A stretch of DNA of 64,000 bases, taken from contig NC_091931.1 in NCBI RefSeq assembly GCF_041260155.1, positions 29,849,041-29,913,040 of the forward strand, in the 5' to 3' direction. The DNA comes from Ptychodera flava (taxonomy: Eukaryota; Hemichordata; Enteropneusta; Ptychoderidae). How positions within the stretch are numbered: position 1 is the first letter of the stretch; the number at the start of each line of letters is the position of its first letter. Under the pieces are notes generated by a model, which did no database searches, was not told the DNA's origin, and worked only from the letters and a program-made list of their open reading frames with translations. The position numbers and the translations under genes are program-made. Below, in pieces: positions 1-22,700 of this stretch.

Positions 1-1962
1 TTTTCTGTGTTATCCCAGCACTTCTGTCTTTGTCTTTTTTCTTGTTTGTACTGTATGGTTATTTTTAAGTGCTAATAAATCAATCAATCAAAAAAAGAGC
101 ATCCATCGTAGAGTATCAAAAGTTACCAATAGAAGCCGTTACATTGTTTGACGATATCAACTTCATGTGATAGTAAATTATTATCCTTTATAAATGATAG
201 TAAATTATTATCCTTTATAAATATAAATAGGAGCGATGAGATAACATATTCATGAGTCGCGAAAAGTGTTTTACTACAAATACTTAGACGAGATAACGTC
301 AGCTTTGCATGGTGGACCAACGCTTTTATAAGGAACCGGGGATATAAAGGTTTTTGATGTCTTGTTCAGTCTGTGATACATTCGAATTTGCTTCTCCTGA
401 GTATTTTTCATGATCCAAGCAGCATCACACGTAAACTGCAACAATTAACCCGCAGCAGTACATCATGTACGTGTTCCAAAAGTGCAGTAATGGATAATTT
501 GATTTAAGCTTTAAGGTGTGGTGTTTGTGGGAAATTTTTGATAAAAATGTTCTCAACAGAAATCCCTTATTTTATCATCAAGTATTAAAACTGTATTTAA
601 AATGAATTACTTTAGTGCAGTTTCAATTACAAACACATGATCTATACATGGCGGTAATTCAACTACAGTAATCGTCCCTTTGTCGATATAGCCGAGCTAA
701 AAGAAAGTCATTCCTTCCAATATTCGAGGACAGGAAAATTTATCATTAGTTATGTTAGTAAGTTGAAAAAGAAGGAAAGCGGATGGTCCGGGAGTAGAAT
801 GTTCAGACGGCGGACGGGGAAAAGTCGTAGCCGGCGAAAAGAAAAGGGATCATTTTTGAGGGAGAGGGCAGTGGCGAGATATGTAATTAGAAAAAGGCCA
901 GCAGAGAATTTCGTTGATGAGAGTTTTGAGAGAGGAAAACTAATGGGCGGAAGGGGATAATTTTCAGGTCCTGGCAGGACGGCAGTTGCTAACAGCTTGT
1001 AGTTTTCCTTCATTTTTCTCATTTCATTCAGATTCATTTTACTTGACCCTGGTCATCATCGCTTTTTCCTTAAGTCAAAGATAACTCTGAATGAAAATCT
1101 TCCTACGGGTCTCGTCCAACTTCCCTCCCCGCAGCACGCGATATTTACTTCCTCTAGACAGAACAGACGGAGATGTTAGCGTCAATGTAATTTGATAAAC
1201 GAGGCTTTCAGATGAAAATGAAATAAATAATTTGTTGCACTTGAGATACAGAAAAAAACTTTCAAGTCAAGTAGTACGCACCCATGAACAAGCAACGAAA
1301 GAAAAGGGAATTGATACCGGGATTCTCTACCATGTATTTCTGCTCACTGTCTCCCTTCAAGAAATAGCTGGCGAGAGGAGGCCGGGATATATAAACAGAG
1401 TAGTTGCTCAAAGAAGTCAAAGAAAACACCTCTTATTTCTTATAAGTGGATATTATACATTGACAGGTGTTGCCCCTTTTCCTTTTTCCTTTCTTTCTAC
1501 TAGCCTTTTTTTTTCGTAAAGACACCTATATGCTATCTGTACAGTCACTGTGCTTATTTGCATAAGAAATGTAAACTCGTCATATCAGCTAATTGTACAT
1601 GTAGATATCATGATATATAAGACCCTCTCACACTATTTCGTAAATATCATTATAATGTTATGGTTTTTCTAATGATTTTTCGGCTTATTGTCACTAGGCG
1701 AAACGTAACAAGTTATAGTATTACGTAATAAAAATTGTCGTCAAAGCGAATGACCTCTACAACAGATCAAGAAAATTTGCCACGATAATTCAAGTTTTCT
1801 CGATGCAAATGTCTAAGTTACGCAGAAGATTATGCAACAGGTGAATGTAGAAATATTCGCAGAGGGACCAATATATCTTTTATAAAGCAAAGCATGTGAT
1901 AATAATTACATCCATGGACGAGTAAGAATGAAGCTATATAATGAGTAAGGGAATACACTGAA
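1..1962. other. 5' flank of an off-window AGA array copy; no gene seen
   Basis: No convincing exon is visible here. The first ~95 bases end in an ATAAATCAATCAATCA-like tail that resembles the 3' end of a non-LTR retrotransposon. From about 105 to 1020 the sequence matches, with divergence, the segments upstream of AGA copies at 15320-15940 and 45860-46830. This is therefore probably the upstream flank of another minus-strand array copy that starts beyond the left edge. The rest, up to the last exon of copy A, is unremarkable AT-rich DNA and contains that gene's 3' flank. Confidence 0.5.
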
Positions 1963-11293
<9,331 letters not shown>

Positions 11294-11930
11294 CGTTGAA
11301 ATGTGTTCGTGCGCCAAGTTTCAGGGTGAATGGATATTTATGACCAGTGCAATAATTTGTTTCTGAAAGGAGCCAAAGTTTACGTGACAAGAATGTTAAT
11401 TAGTCATGTGAACAGCCTCTTTAAACAATAACTACACTAAGGCGTTCATGTGTCAGTTTGTCGCATGGTAGTATACACAGTTATAATATCGTTAACTGCC
11501 ACACATGTGAATCTTGACAGTTAATGTTCGCCTGACAATTTATGACGGTTGGGCCAATAAACGACTTTATACGCCATGATATTACCATGCCCTGTCCATT
11601 GCGTTTTAATGGATCAAGCTAAAACCACGTGACTGCCAACAAATACACAGTAATGGTTTGTTTTCATGCCCGTGAATATGAATAATATCGTAAGCATAGT
11701 AACTTTACGGCTAAAACGAAAATTGTGATTTGTAGAAAGATCATAATCAACCACAAAATAAAATGGAGCATTTGTGGGCCAAGTTTAGACGCTCTTTTCA
11801 AAAAAATCTCCGGATTTGAAAAATTATTGCAGCGCGCGCACTACTCACTACAGAATCTGGGGCCCCGTTGTAGTTCGCACGGATAATTTTTGTAAATTTT
11901 GAGTTTTCCAGGGTTCGTTGATAACATAAT

Positions 11931-12094
11931 TGAAATAACAGACTCCGCGCTGACCATTAACGTTTATTTATGGGCGCGGGCGAGAAGAAATCCAAATTAA
12001 CGGGCTCGGCAAGCCTCGCCCGTTAATTTTTGGCTTTCCTCTCGCCCTTGCCCATCAATAAACGTTAATGTCAGCGCGTCGTCCGTTATTTCTA
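11931..12094. mobile_element. Hairpin MITE
   Basis: A near-perfect ~70-bp inverted repeat has arms at about 11931-11998 and 12018-12094. The arms contain CATTAACGTTTATT and GAGAAGAAATCCAAATTAACGGGC or complements, and the outer ends read AAATAACAGAC / GTCCGTTATTT. A short spacer forms the loop. This is a compact foldback element with no coding capacity. Confidence 0.65.
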
Positions 12095-13399
12095 TATGAT
12101 ACAAGTTACTGGTCCATTAAACATTCGATACGATGAATTGGAGATTTTAACCAGATAATCTGCAAAATAGTTCAATCATGATAAACAGCATGTAATCAGC
12201 AATGCGTACAAATCACTGTTATGTAAATATCATGATCGAAGTACACGTATGTTTACAACTTTGAACACACATGTAATAGTTTATTTCGATATCTCAGCAG
12301 AATACTTTCATTAGACAGCTTGTCAACATTTTGAGCGACATTTGCCGCCGGGAAATAACAATGAACAGCTGATTATAGTCGTCACTGCTATCATCAGCCA
12401 CAAAATCAATGACAAATAGTCAGCAACACGAAAGAACGATAGCCAGATATTGAACTACCGAAGTTTGACTAACCATAGAGAAAGATAGATAGAGTCGCAA
12501 CGGGTATTGTTTAAGGCGTGAAGCGGTTACGTAACCCATCCATGTTCGCCTCGCCTCAGGTTGCTCTCGCCTCTCTTTTCCGAAGAGTGCCGACCATGAA
12601 TCCTTCGGTAATTTTCGGATTTTCGCCAATTGTTAAGCGAAAGTATGTTCGGCAAAGTTTGTGTTGTTATTTTCGTGTGGTGCTGAGCAGAATTGACGTG
12701 CTGGCGAAAACGGGAGTGTTTTGAGCTTCAGGAAAGTGAGTTTTACCGTTTTAAAAATTCCTCTCATATTTTATGAATATATAATGAGTGTGTTTGAACC
12801 AAATTTGAAAGTATTTAATTGATACTGTCTGGTTTTACTCAATGGTTTACGGTCAGTCATACCGTCTTTCACACGTGCGTCAAGGAAATACATGTTTATG
12901 AAACTGCTGGCGTTTTCTGTTTTTGATTGGCGTGAAGCAGTGTTTCTGGCCTGAGAGCTCACAAAGTGACTATGGTTGCTACGCGACTGGCAGTACGATG
13001 CCATATCTCGTCGTATATTTCGCATAATCTCGTGTAATTATCAACCACAAACAAAGCCTCCAAAAAGTTTAACACCTTTGAAGCTCATTTTAATATGAAA
13101 AGGCCAATAGTCTACCGAGACGACCATGGACAAAAAGGCATGCAGGCGTTACCACTCTGTCTGTGTTACTCTGTGGCCTAACAATGGAGCTTTTATTATA
13201 AATTCGTCGTGATTTCATGAAGTCGTCCTCGTCACTTCAATTCGATTATGATGGGTACACCGTTCATCAGACTAGAAGATATTTCTTGAGGCAAAGCGTT
13301 ATCCTTTCACTGCTCAGCCTCGAGCGTCGGGTTTTCCTGCTTAACTTATTATCATTTAGACTACTGTGAAAAATTAATTTTTGACGCCATCTTGTTCTA

Positions 13400-13505
13400 T
13401 AATCAGCAGGCTGATTTTTCCCTGTTCCATATGACAAGTCTTGCAGCTGATATTGCTATCTTCACTCGTCCAATACTATCTACCCCGTCAACATCATGAG
13501 TGAAT
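13400..13505 (-). pseudogene. Degenerate AGA exon 4 remnant
   Basis: On the minus strand the stretch reads HDVDGVDSIGRVKIAISAAR, against [20 protein letters not shown] in exon 4 of copies A and C. Downstream of it the match fades. It sits between the exon 1 of copy A and the last exon of copy C with no intact companion exons, so it is a relic of a lost copy. Confidence 0.65.
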
Positions 13506-13839
13506 CTGGGAAATTCCAGAAGATTATGAGAGCCACCATCACATGTATCTATCTATTTATCTGTCTGCCAGTCTGTCTATCTGGTTTACTGTCTGTCTTT
13601 TCTTTCCTCTGTGTATGTCTATGTTTCCATGATTGTAGGTCCAAGTGACTCATGTCTATGTCTGCATGTTGCTCCGGTGCCGGTATTGTCAGCGGTTTCC
13701 CATCTTGACTTACAAACAGCAATATTTTGAATTTGTTTTTCATTTTCGAAACAACACCGCTATCTACAATTATTGCATCCCAAATTACGTTACAGAGACT
13801 TCGCAGATGTAGCTACCAGCGATTGCGTCTCATGTATAG

Positions 13840-13841
<2 letters not shown>

Positions 13842-13914
<73 letters not shown>
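13842..13914. repeat. (GA)n microsatellite
   Basis: An uninterrupted GA dinucleotide run about 72 bases long. The serine/leucine-rich and arginine/glutamate-rich frames across it are artefacts. Confidence 0.95.
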
Positions 13915-13916
<2 letters not shown>

Positions 13917-15194
13917 TCTTGGTTGGTCGGTTTACACCTTTCAAATTAATTTTAAGTTCACACCGATAGCAGTTACGAGACAAAATCACCAACAATTTAC
14001 GAGATAGCTTTCCGAAACTGTTTTGTTATCATGATGGCATGTTGGCAATAGCCCGGCTGGCAGATTTTCAGGCCTTGGTTCCATTCGATACGGGGCGACA
14101 CAAATACAAACCGACTTAAGTAAACTTGAGCAGTAGACAGAAGGCTTGATATGTTGTAGTTGTCCAATATGGTACAACGACTCGGGCGACAAGATCACTA
14201 TTCATTCTGTGGACAGAGTTGAAATGGGCAAATTTGTAAATGAAGTTTTGAAGTCTTGTGCTTCACAATTGGTGACTAAAATGAAATATTGTACAACGTT
14301 GTGTGAAGTTGGTGAATATATATCAGAGAGTGAAAGGTTTCAAACCATCAGAGCATACACAAACACACAAACTTTTGTGTTTAGTTCTTGACATTCGGCG
14401 ATTTTCTTTTCTTTCACTTTTCTTTTATTGTTCATCAACATTTTATTTATTTATTCCCCTAACTACCTTGGCTTTGAACTTTTAGCACGGCAGTGAACTT
14501 TTTTGTACTGATTAGCTCAAGTACACATGATTATAAAAGATACGTAGTCTCATAATATACACATTATGGTTAGTACATAATTTTGCAATGATTTTTTTGT
14601 CTGGCGTTTTGCCCGCTGTTACATTTTATTCATTATCGTCATACATCAAACAGTCAGAGCTTTGGAACAAATTATGAAAGAAACAACATCTTATCAAAGA
14701 TCATGGCCTTTTACGCCTGTGCGTTGCCTGTTAACTACTTCACTAGCATAATATGTACAGTCGATTTCACAAATGAGCGCACGCGCAAAAATTTTAAAAA
14801 GTTAAAAGAAGTAGGAAAAAAGTAAGACAGTTGTCGGATACAATTTCAGTTTGAACGGAATCTGTAACATCATTGTCACCAAGTAGTTTCTTCGATGCTT
14901 GGTTGGAATGAGACAAATTTAACGTATATATCGGTATCACGCGCCCTCTGTAGTTCTCAGTAAGTTTTGGAATTTACAGTTGACCCATGCTGCCTCATTA
15001 AGTCTCAAAAGATGCAATGCGCTGCCTGCAATTAAAGATTTGTGTACCCATATTTTCATTATTTCGATTATTAGCTTGGAGAATATTAGGAGCAAAAAGA
15101 CGCAGACATACATCAGTGAGTACCATTGCCTACCGTATCAAAATTCAGTGTCAGTTTTTGACCCGCACAGCCGAACCCAAGTTGTAAACATTCA

Positions 15195-15331
15195 CCAATA
15201 GTTACTCCTGCATACTTCCATGTTACCTTGACAACTGGCCACTCATTAGCAGCCTGAGCCGTATTTGGATGGTAGCTTAGAAAGGCAAAAAACCCCGGAA
15301 ATGGACAGTGAAATTTACCGTTGAGTATCAA
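15195..15331 (-). pseudogene. Degenerate AGA exon 1 remnant
   Basis: A minus-strand frame reads FFAFLSYHPNTAQAANEW then PVVKVTWKYAGVTIGE, which parallels the signal-peptide exon of copies A and C (PVVLVTW...EATQEG). The start context and splice donor are altered. It probably pairs with the exon-4 relic at 13.4 kb as the remains of one dead copy. Confidence 0.6.
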
Positions 15332-15940
15332 AATTGCACCAACATGAGCCGATGTTTATTTTGTCAATATCAACGTCATATTATCGCAAATTTATCATCC
15401 TTCATAAATATAATCTTAAGCGATAAGGTAGCGTATTCATGTGTCAAAAAGGTTTTATCTTGCAAATACTTGACGAGATAAGTCAACTTTGCATGTGGGA
15501 CAAACACGTTTTCAAGAGGCCAGGGACATAAGGGTTTTGATGTCTTGTTCAGTCTGTGACTCACTCGAACTTGCCTCCAATAAGTATTTTTCATAGTCCA
15601 AGCTTCTTAACATATAGACTGTTTATTAACCCAAAGCAATACACCATGTACATGTTCCTTAAGTGTAGTAATGGACAATTTCAGTTTAGCTGTATAAAAT
15701 CTAGTGTAAGTGGGAAATTAGCCTATTCATAAGAATATTCAGAAAGTCACCAATTCTTTCATTACTTTTGTACAGTATTCTATTAGTTACAAACGAATGA
15801 CCCATTTACTTATTGACGATGTACCTCGAAATTAATTAGCGAAATGACATGATGGAAATAAAACTACAATAATCGTCCCTTTTCGATCCTTAGTCAAGCT
15901 AACAGACGGCCGCAGCGTTATTTTCTTACGGTATATCTTA
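15320..15940. repeat. Segmental duplication unit upstream of AGA copies
   Basis: The same diverged series appears at 105-700, here, and at 45860-46460: ATATAAGCGATAAG-like, AAATACTT-ACGAGATAA, GATGTCTTGTTCAGTCTGTGA and AGTATTTTTCAT. Each occurrence lies upstream of an AGA gene or AGA relic read on the minus strand, so it marks the repeat unit of the array. Confidence 0.65.
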
Positions 15941-16687
15941 TGCTATACTCCAAGATAAACATTGAATAATATCATTCCTAAAACGCTTTCCTCACATTTT
16001 TATGAACAATATCGTGTAACATACCTGTTACAATACAAGTTTCCACGGTGTGCTATATTTTGATGACGTCACTGCTTGTCGACGGCACCTGGGAAACTTT
16101 GGTATACCAACAGGTTGCACAAGTCAAAGATTCATAATTCTTGACTCTGTGTACGTACTGCTCGCCTGGTCGCTGGACTTCTTTATGTATAAGTATTTGA
16201 TTAATTAAATGTTTCTTTGATTTTATTTAATGTGCAACGAGTTTCTGAATGGCAGAACGAAGTACTAGTATACGTAGGATCAGAATAAGTGAAGGTGGAA
16301 AGTGTGATTTGTTAAATGTATATCGACCAACAAAATTTGTCCCGATGATTCAAGTTTCCCTGTGTAAATGTCAAAGATATAAAGAAGATTACGCAAGATA
16401 TAAATCTAGAATAGACAACAGATGATCAATTTATTTTTGTATAAACAAACCATGTGATAGTAATTTCATCAATTACGGAGTAAGTATATAACAAAGTATA
16501 GAGTAAGGCAACACAATAAGACTTGACTTTCAGACCATCATACACAGAGCCGATTTCAAGGAAGGAAAGTTATCCTAACGTCTTCTAAAAGAACAATTTA
16601 AAGGGAGTTATTCTCGTGCATCTTTCAACCTGAAAATATTACAGTGTTTTAAAGTTCTAAATCCGAGTAGTAGCTAATTTAATGTCT

Positions 16688-19619
16688 TTAAGGCCTAAAA
16701 GACAGGAAAAGCGAGACGATACACAGGATAACGCTTGGTCTGACCAAGCTGCCAGAACCAATCGATGGTTTCTTGGGTTCTACTGTGCACTGAATCTCTT
16801 CCACCGTAATGTTTGCCATGGATCCGGTTCGGTATGTGATTTCAACGGTTGTGTATCCGTAACACGCTGCTCCTGTTTGCCATAGAATGAAAAGCAACAA
16901 AATCAACGAAAGTCTGGTTTCAAAAGCTCGAAAAACACATTTTCCCCTAAAGAAATCAGTCATCGCAAATATCCTTTGTATTGTTACTTTCAATATTTTG
17001 TCTATCCGATGACCACTTTAACACGGTTAGCCTTAACATGGCATTTGATGCTACGTTTTTGCATGAAGAGTTTCTTGTATGTTTTCCCCTGCATTATTGA
17101 CTTAGAATAATGACGCCATTTGGAATCTGAATAACCATGATTCCTTGTCAAAACAATGCTAAGAACTTGCTACAATTCTCGATACTAGTAACATTCCAAG
17201 GATATTGTGGTCAAATTTCATAAAATATTTCATCGAGAGAAAACACCTTTTTGCAAAACATTTTCACGTTTTAAATGCACAATATGTATTGTCAAAAACT
17301 AACCATAGTCTCCCTCTTTGTTCACCGCTATAATAGCACCCCTGAAATCATTATATTTATACGCAATTCTGCTTAGAGCTTCTGCACTGGCTTCCTTCGC
17401 TGACAGTCCACGACGCATGTTTTCTACTGCCTGATAACTAAACGAAAATAAGAAGAATCCAGGGATTGAAATTCATTTTAACAAAATTCACCAGGCAAGA
17501 GTGATCATTTCGTTAACGTCGCGTGCTGAACGATACTGAGATTGTTGTTTCTTCGACGATGAAACTCGGTACATTTAAGATAAGACATTTAAGTATTATT
17601 ACAGTGGAGAAGAGAGAGAACTCACAATCTTTCGCTAATATCTCGCGTCACATAAAACTGCCATAATACTTGAATAACTTGTAAATTTTAATACCTCGGT
17701 AGCAGTCTAATCATAATGTCGCCATTTCCAGTTGCCGCAGCGCCACCAACGTCGTTATCAGCGTAGCAGCCAGCGCCGACGATGGGAGAGTCTCCAACAC
17801 GCCTGTGATTAAACATAACGATTGTAATGACCCGTCTTTGGCTATTGTCTTATTCAATGGATGAAAGTTCTAGCATGTCATTAAGGTCCTTATAATTGTG
17901 ACGTGTTTGGCTTTACACGATTATATTTGCGATCAGGTACAATATCGACCCTGTCATTCGGGTCTGTGATAATGTTTTAATTTAGGAAATAATCTAACAC
18001 GTATACATACGTACCTTTTTCTTATTGTAAGGAATAAATCACCATGTCACATTAATTTCCCTCAGATGTGAACTTAAGCTAAATTTTTAGTTAGACGCTT
18101 TTTTACGGATTATAATTACTACGTATGCCAACATAAACTCAATGAAACCGTATAAACATCACCCGGAAAAAGACAATGCAATGTTCACACTGATTCGTTT
18201 GATAGGAAACTTTAAATTGTAGTTGGTGATGGGGCACAAACCGAATGCAAGACAACCATAAACTCAATATCTCATTATGATGCTCCAGTTGAACAGATTT
18301 TGTGCAATAGACGATTCGTTCGTGATACTGTTATTCAGTTAGCAGGATTTTCACTTTCTCGAGCAAGTAGGTCATTATGATGTATAAGTTTCCCATAAAC
18401 TGGTGAGGTGATTCAGTAATTTTACAAAAGGACAACAGTGCGATTAACAGCGTAAATACAGTTCAAAGACTGAGTTCGCAGCTCACTTTTTCTCCAAAGA
18501 GAGAAATAATTAATTCCACAATGAGAAACATGATAGCTCATCGTTTGTGAGTCAGACATACCCAGCTATCTTGTAACTTAGTCCATTGGTCGAAGTTCCA
18601 CAAGCAACGTTTTTGTCACTGCCAACAACGACGATACCTGAACAATAAGATAACAGAGAAATGAATCTGGCTTTAACAAGCAGCGATGATAGCATATGTT
18701 TTACCGGTATAACATATGCTACCGGTAAAAATATCAAAATCAAATATTTCTCCTTTTGGTAAATGGTCACATCAGGTGAAAGTAAAGTGCATTTGCAACA
18801 AACGCCGTTCCTATACCGATAGTGTCGTGATCGTCTTTGTCTATTTTAGCGGCGGTTTCGCTACTTGAAGGCTGTGCTGGAGTGTACGGCCCACAGCTTG
18901 TCGATGGGTTAGGTGTAACATTCTGAAAGCGCAAAAAAGTATACAAACATCATATTTCACGCATATTCAAGAGTTTCATGTGAAATATCTCTTTCCTAAC
19001 TAATTTAATTACACTGTGGTTATCATCTTGAATAGCAATACATTCAGAATTCAAACTCAACGCTTTATATACACTAATGAGTATATGCATATTTCGAAAA
19101 GCAGAGATTTTGGATAAATCAGAATAACTGTAATTTTCGATTATGTTTGTTTCATGACATTTTTCTTTTTATTCTATCAATAGGAAATGTATCTATAATA
19201 TCATCCGATGGGATTGTCAAAAAATTAATAAATTATTGTCTGGCACTACATATTGCCTGAAGGTGAACGGTCTCCGTTTCGACATTATTTAAAAGTCAAA
19301 TAAGAATCTGACAGGAAGAACAAACTCTTAAAAAATAATATAAAACAAAAGTTACAGATCAGATGGTGAAGCTATGAAAGATGATGTCCTACTTTTAATT
19401 CTCCATATTTGATTTTCAATCTATACAAAGAAAAGCGCCCACCACCTGTGCATTTACTCGTATTTTACTCTGAAAATGTGACCAAGCTTACCTCCCAGAA
19501 ATTTGGTTGACAATTATTTCCAATCCAGGTGTCATAGTTATTCCTGTACGATATAGATAACAAATCGAAGATAAATTGGTTCACCACTTTAATCATAATT
19601 GTTACTTTCTGCTTGAAGT

Positions 19620-19658
<39 letters not shown>

Positions 19659-19665
19659 CTATACC

Positions 19666-19731
<66 letters not shown>

Positions 19732-22700
19732 ATATATACATATATAGGACGACAGACCAGTTGACTTTAAAATGTCAACGGCTTTGCTGATGATTTTGAT
19801 TTGTGACGAAAACACTTTGGATTTACTTGCCATAAGGGAAACATGAATACCTTACCGTGACCTGTTTGTTTCCAGACTTTCATTTGCAAAATTGCCAAAT
19901 GTGTGTGCGAACGTCGAAGCTGCAAAAAATGCGTGAAGAATTTATGACTGGTGGCACGCTTGTATAAAGCATATTATAACACAGCACATGCTCATTCTGT
20001 GTCGCGATTCGCCAGAATACCTCACGTGATGAGAAAATAGATACGTCTAGTCCCCATTGAATCGACAAAAGTGACGTCAGAGGGTAAGTTTTGAAAAGCT
20101 ATTTCCCTAGGGAAATAGTTCAGACCAAATTTGGAAAAGTGCCCGGTCACGTGACCGTAGTGTCGTCTGCAACTTTGCAACAATGGAAGATGTGTAGAGC
20201 GTTATGTGCGTCCGGGATGAGCGACGAGCCTCTCTCTAAAACAGATGTTTTAACATTTTCCGAAATTCCAACAGCGTAGGACTTGAACAGATCATCAACG
20301 AAAAAGATTCAAGTGTAACCATGGATTGTTGTCAGGTATGCTTAGGATATTTTTTGAAAGATAGTGGTACCAGTACAACTGTAAGCGCTGTGGAAATATC
20401 GCCAAGTAAACTTGTCACAATAGATTGTTGCGGAGCAAAATATCAAAAAAACATTAAAAACTATAACATAATACAACATGGCACTGATATGAGCATGTGG
20501 TGTGTTATAAAACACCTATAACCTGGTCTTTATTCGGGCTATATCGCCCGTCTATTACCCCTCGTGGCCGTGTGTTACCAGAAACACATCGCTATACCCC
20601 TCGGCCTACGGCCTCAGGGAATAGCCATGTGTTTCTGGTAACACACGGCCCCTCGGGGTATTAGACGGGCGCTATAGCCCTCATGACCAGGCAATAGGTG
20701 TTTAATAGGTAATCGAAAGGACAAAATATATACTAATTGAATGATGCGTTTAAAGCATAGCAAGACTTAGACTGCTAATTTCATTAATGCATCCAAATCA
20801 TGATGGCTTTAGTCGAAAGCGGGAGAACATGTATTACGCTTTGAGTTAATAAAGTGGTATCGACTTCTGCGAGTTTTAGCTCTAGATCTAATGAAGTCTA
20901 AACTCTGAACAAACTACCAGAAAGAATTTCACGTTGCCCACGTCAAATCCAGTATATCTATACTACAGTGTGGTATATTTGTCATAGGTATACATCTAAC
21001 CTGAATCTCCAACCAACAGCGTGTGTTTTGTATATTCCATAACCATTCTGGCCACTGATATGGCTTTCTTTACTCGTCTGATACCGCCTACTGCACCAAC
21101 ATCGTGTGTAATGCTGGGAGAAAACCGAACGAAATGTAACACAATTGTACAATTGCTTATTTGGCTGAAAATTAACACACAATGTCACATACAAATCGAC
21201 ATACATACATACATACATACATACATACATACATACATACATACATACATACATACATACATACATACATACATACATACATACATACATACATACATAC
21301 ATACATACATACATACATGGCAATTTTGTACATAACATATTGCATTTACCATCAAAACAACCCATTGTGTTTAATAAGGGACGTATCATCATTATCGTGC
21401 CATCAATATCGTTGCCCTAGCAACTATACTGCCCAACTGCCCAACTTCCAATTGCAACCTGAAAACCTCTCAGTCTAAAATTTGGCAATTTTTGATCCAA
21501 TGTTGACAGAGAGGGCGCTCTTCTAAATTTGAATCCCTGTCGTTCAATCTCAGCATTCTTAGTGTGCGTCGTCGTTCATATGCACAACAGTTTTCTCTCT
21601 TTCTCTATTTTTTGCTGCGTAATGGTAACCATATTTTGTATCCATGATGAGATAAAGGATAATAATTACCGACTAATGGCATCCAGATATTTTATTAATG
21701 GCGAGTTAAAAAACAATACTTTGATTGTTTCATATTTGTTCCTTTACATGCTCTCAAAAAATATGGCGGCGTCTATGAATTTAGTCGGGACATATCCGGT
21801 TATTCGCATAGGATTTTGAACATGCGCATTCGTAAATTCGCTAATTGATTATTAATTAATTAATTTGTTATGTATTTATTTATCTATTTATTTATTATTA
21901 TCATGGCATATAATAAGATGTGCAAAGTTGTAATGTTATCATGAATTTTTCTATCCGCCTCAGATACATGTAAAAGCCCTCAGATGTCCAAAACACATCT
22001 GTGTCAACAGAGTGACTTTGAATACACATGTAAAACAATTAAAAAATCAGATCCTTCACATGTCTTGTGCACAGATTTGTATGCTTCAGAATAATACAAG
22101 TATTGATAAGGATATTAAACTCAGACATTGTCTGACAGACATTCTCAGACATTCATTCATTGTCAGACATTCTTTCATGTATTACAGACTTGAAGCACCT
22201 GGTCCTGCACAATATATGTTACAGAGATGTTTAATTTTCGCGACGTCGGGACATTTCTGAGTAAGGTTGTTTATGTGAAAATATCTTTTACTCCAATACG
22301 AGCTGAAGGTTGCTGAAATTCTATACGTATCTCATGTCATTCGAAAACGATTTCCAGACCATGGTAGCACGTCTTGGTAAAAAGTGCGCCGACTTGTCCC
22401 TTATGTTAAATGGAACTTGACAAAACTGTCTATCTCCTGCACGTTTTGATAATTTATGAAACCAATTTTTATTACGAATATCAATGAAAGGGTCATATAG
22501 CACAAATTTTAAGATTGCCACAAAGTAAACAGCCTTCATGTTGATTTGCAAATTTCTTTCTATTGGTATTCGCATTTGATCAGTGACCTCGCACTCTAGG
22601 CTGAAAATCAAGTAAGATCACTCAAAGTACAAACCCATCCATTATCATTGCGTCTAATGTAGGTTCTCCAGTGTCGTCAATTCTGGAAGAAAAATGCAAA

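Larger units (their letters stand above)
11294..16687. other. Intergenic region between AGA copies A and C with decayed AGA exons
   Basis: No intact gene is seen. The interval holds a hairpin transposon near 11.9-12.1 kb, a (GA)n tract, two degenerate AGA exons (about 13.4 and 15.2 kb) and an array flank at 15320-15940 matching 105-1020 and 45860-46460. It looks like the remains of an AGA copy that lost most of its exons. Confidence 0.5.

Noticed and set aside
750..1037. Opposed 65- and 95-codon frames near 0.8-1.0 kb
   Set aside because: The region is a diverged copy of the array flank at 46.5-46.8 kb, where the frames are not kept.
20091..20521. A small gene in two frames at 20.1-20.5 kb
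   Set aside because: It lies wholly within an insertion absent from copy A and matches no family; coding status cannot be supported.
21021..21392. Open frames over exon 4 of AGA copy C and the adjacent CATA repeat
   Set aside because: The coding part is exon 4 on the minus strand (21113-21001); the rest is microsatellite.
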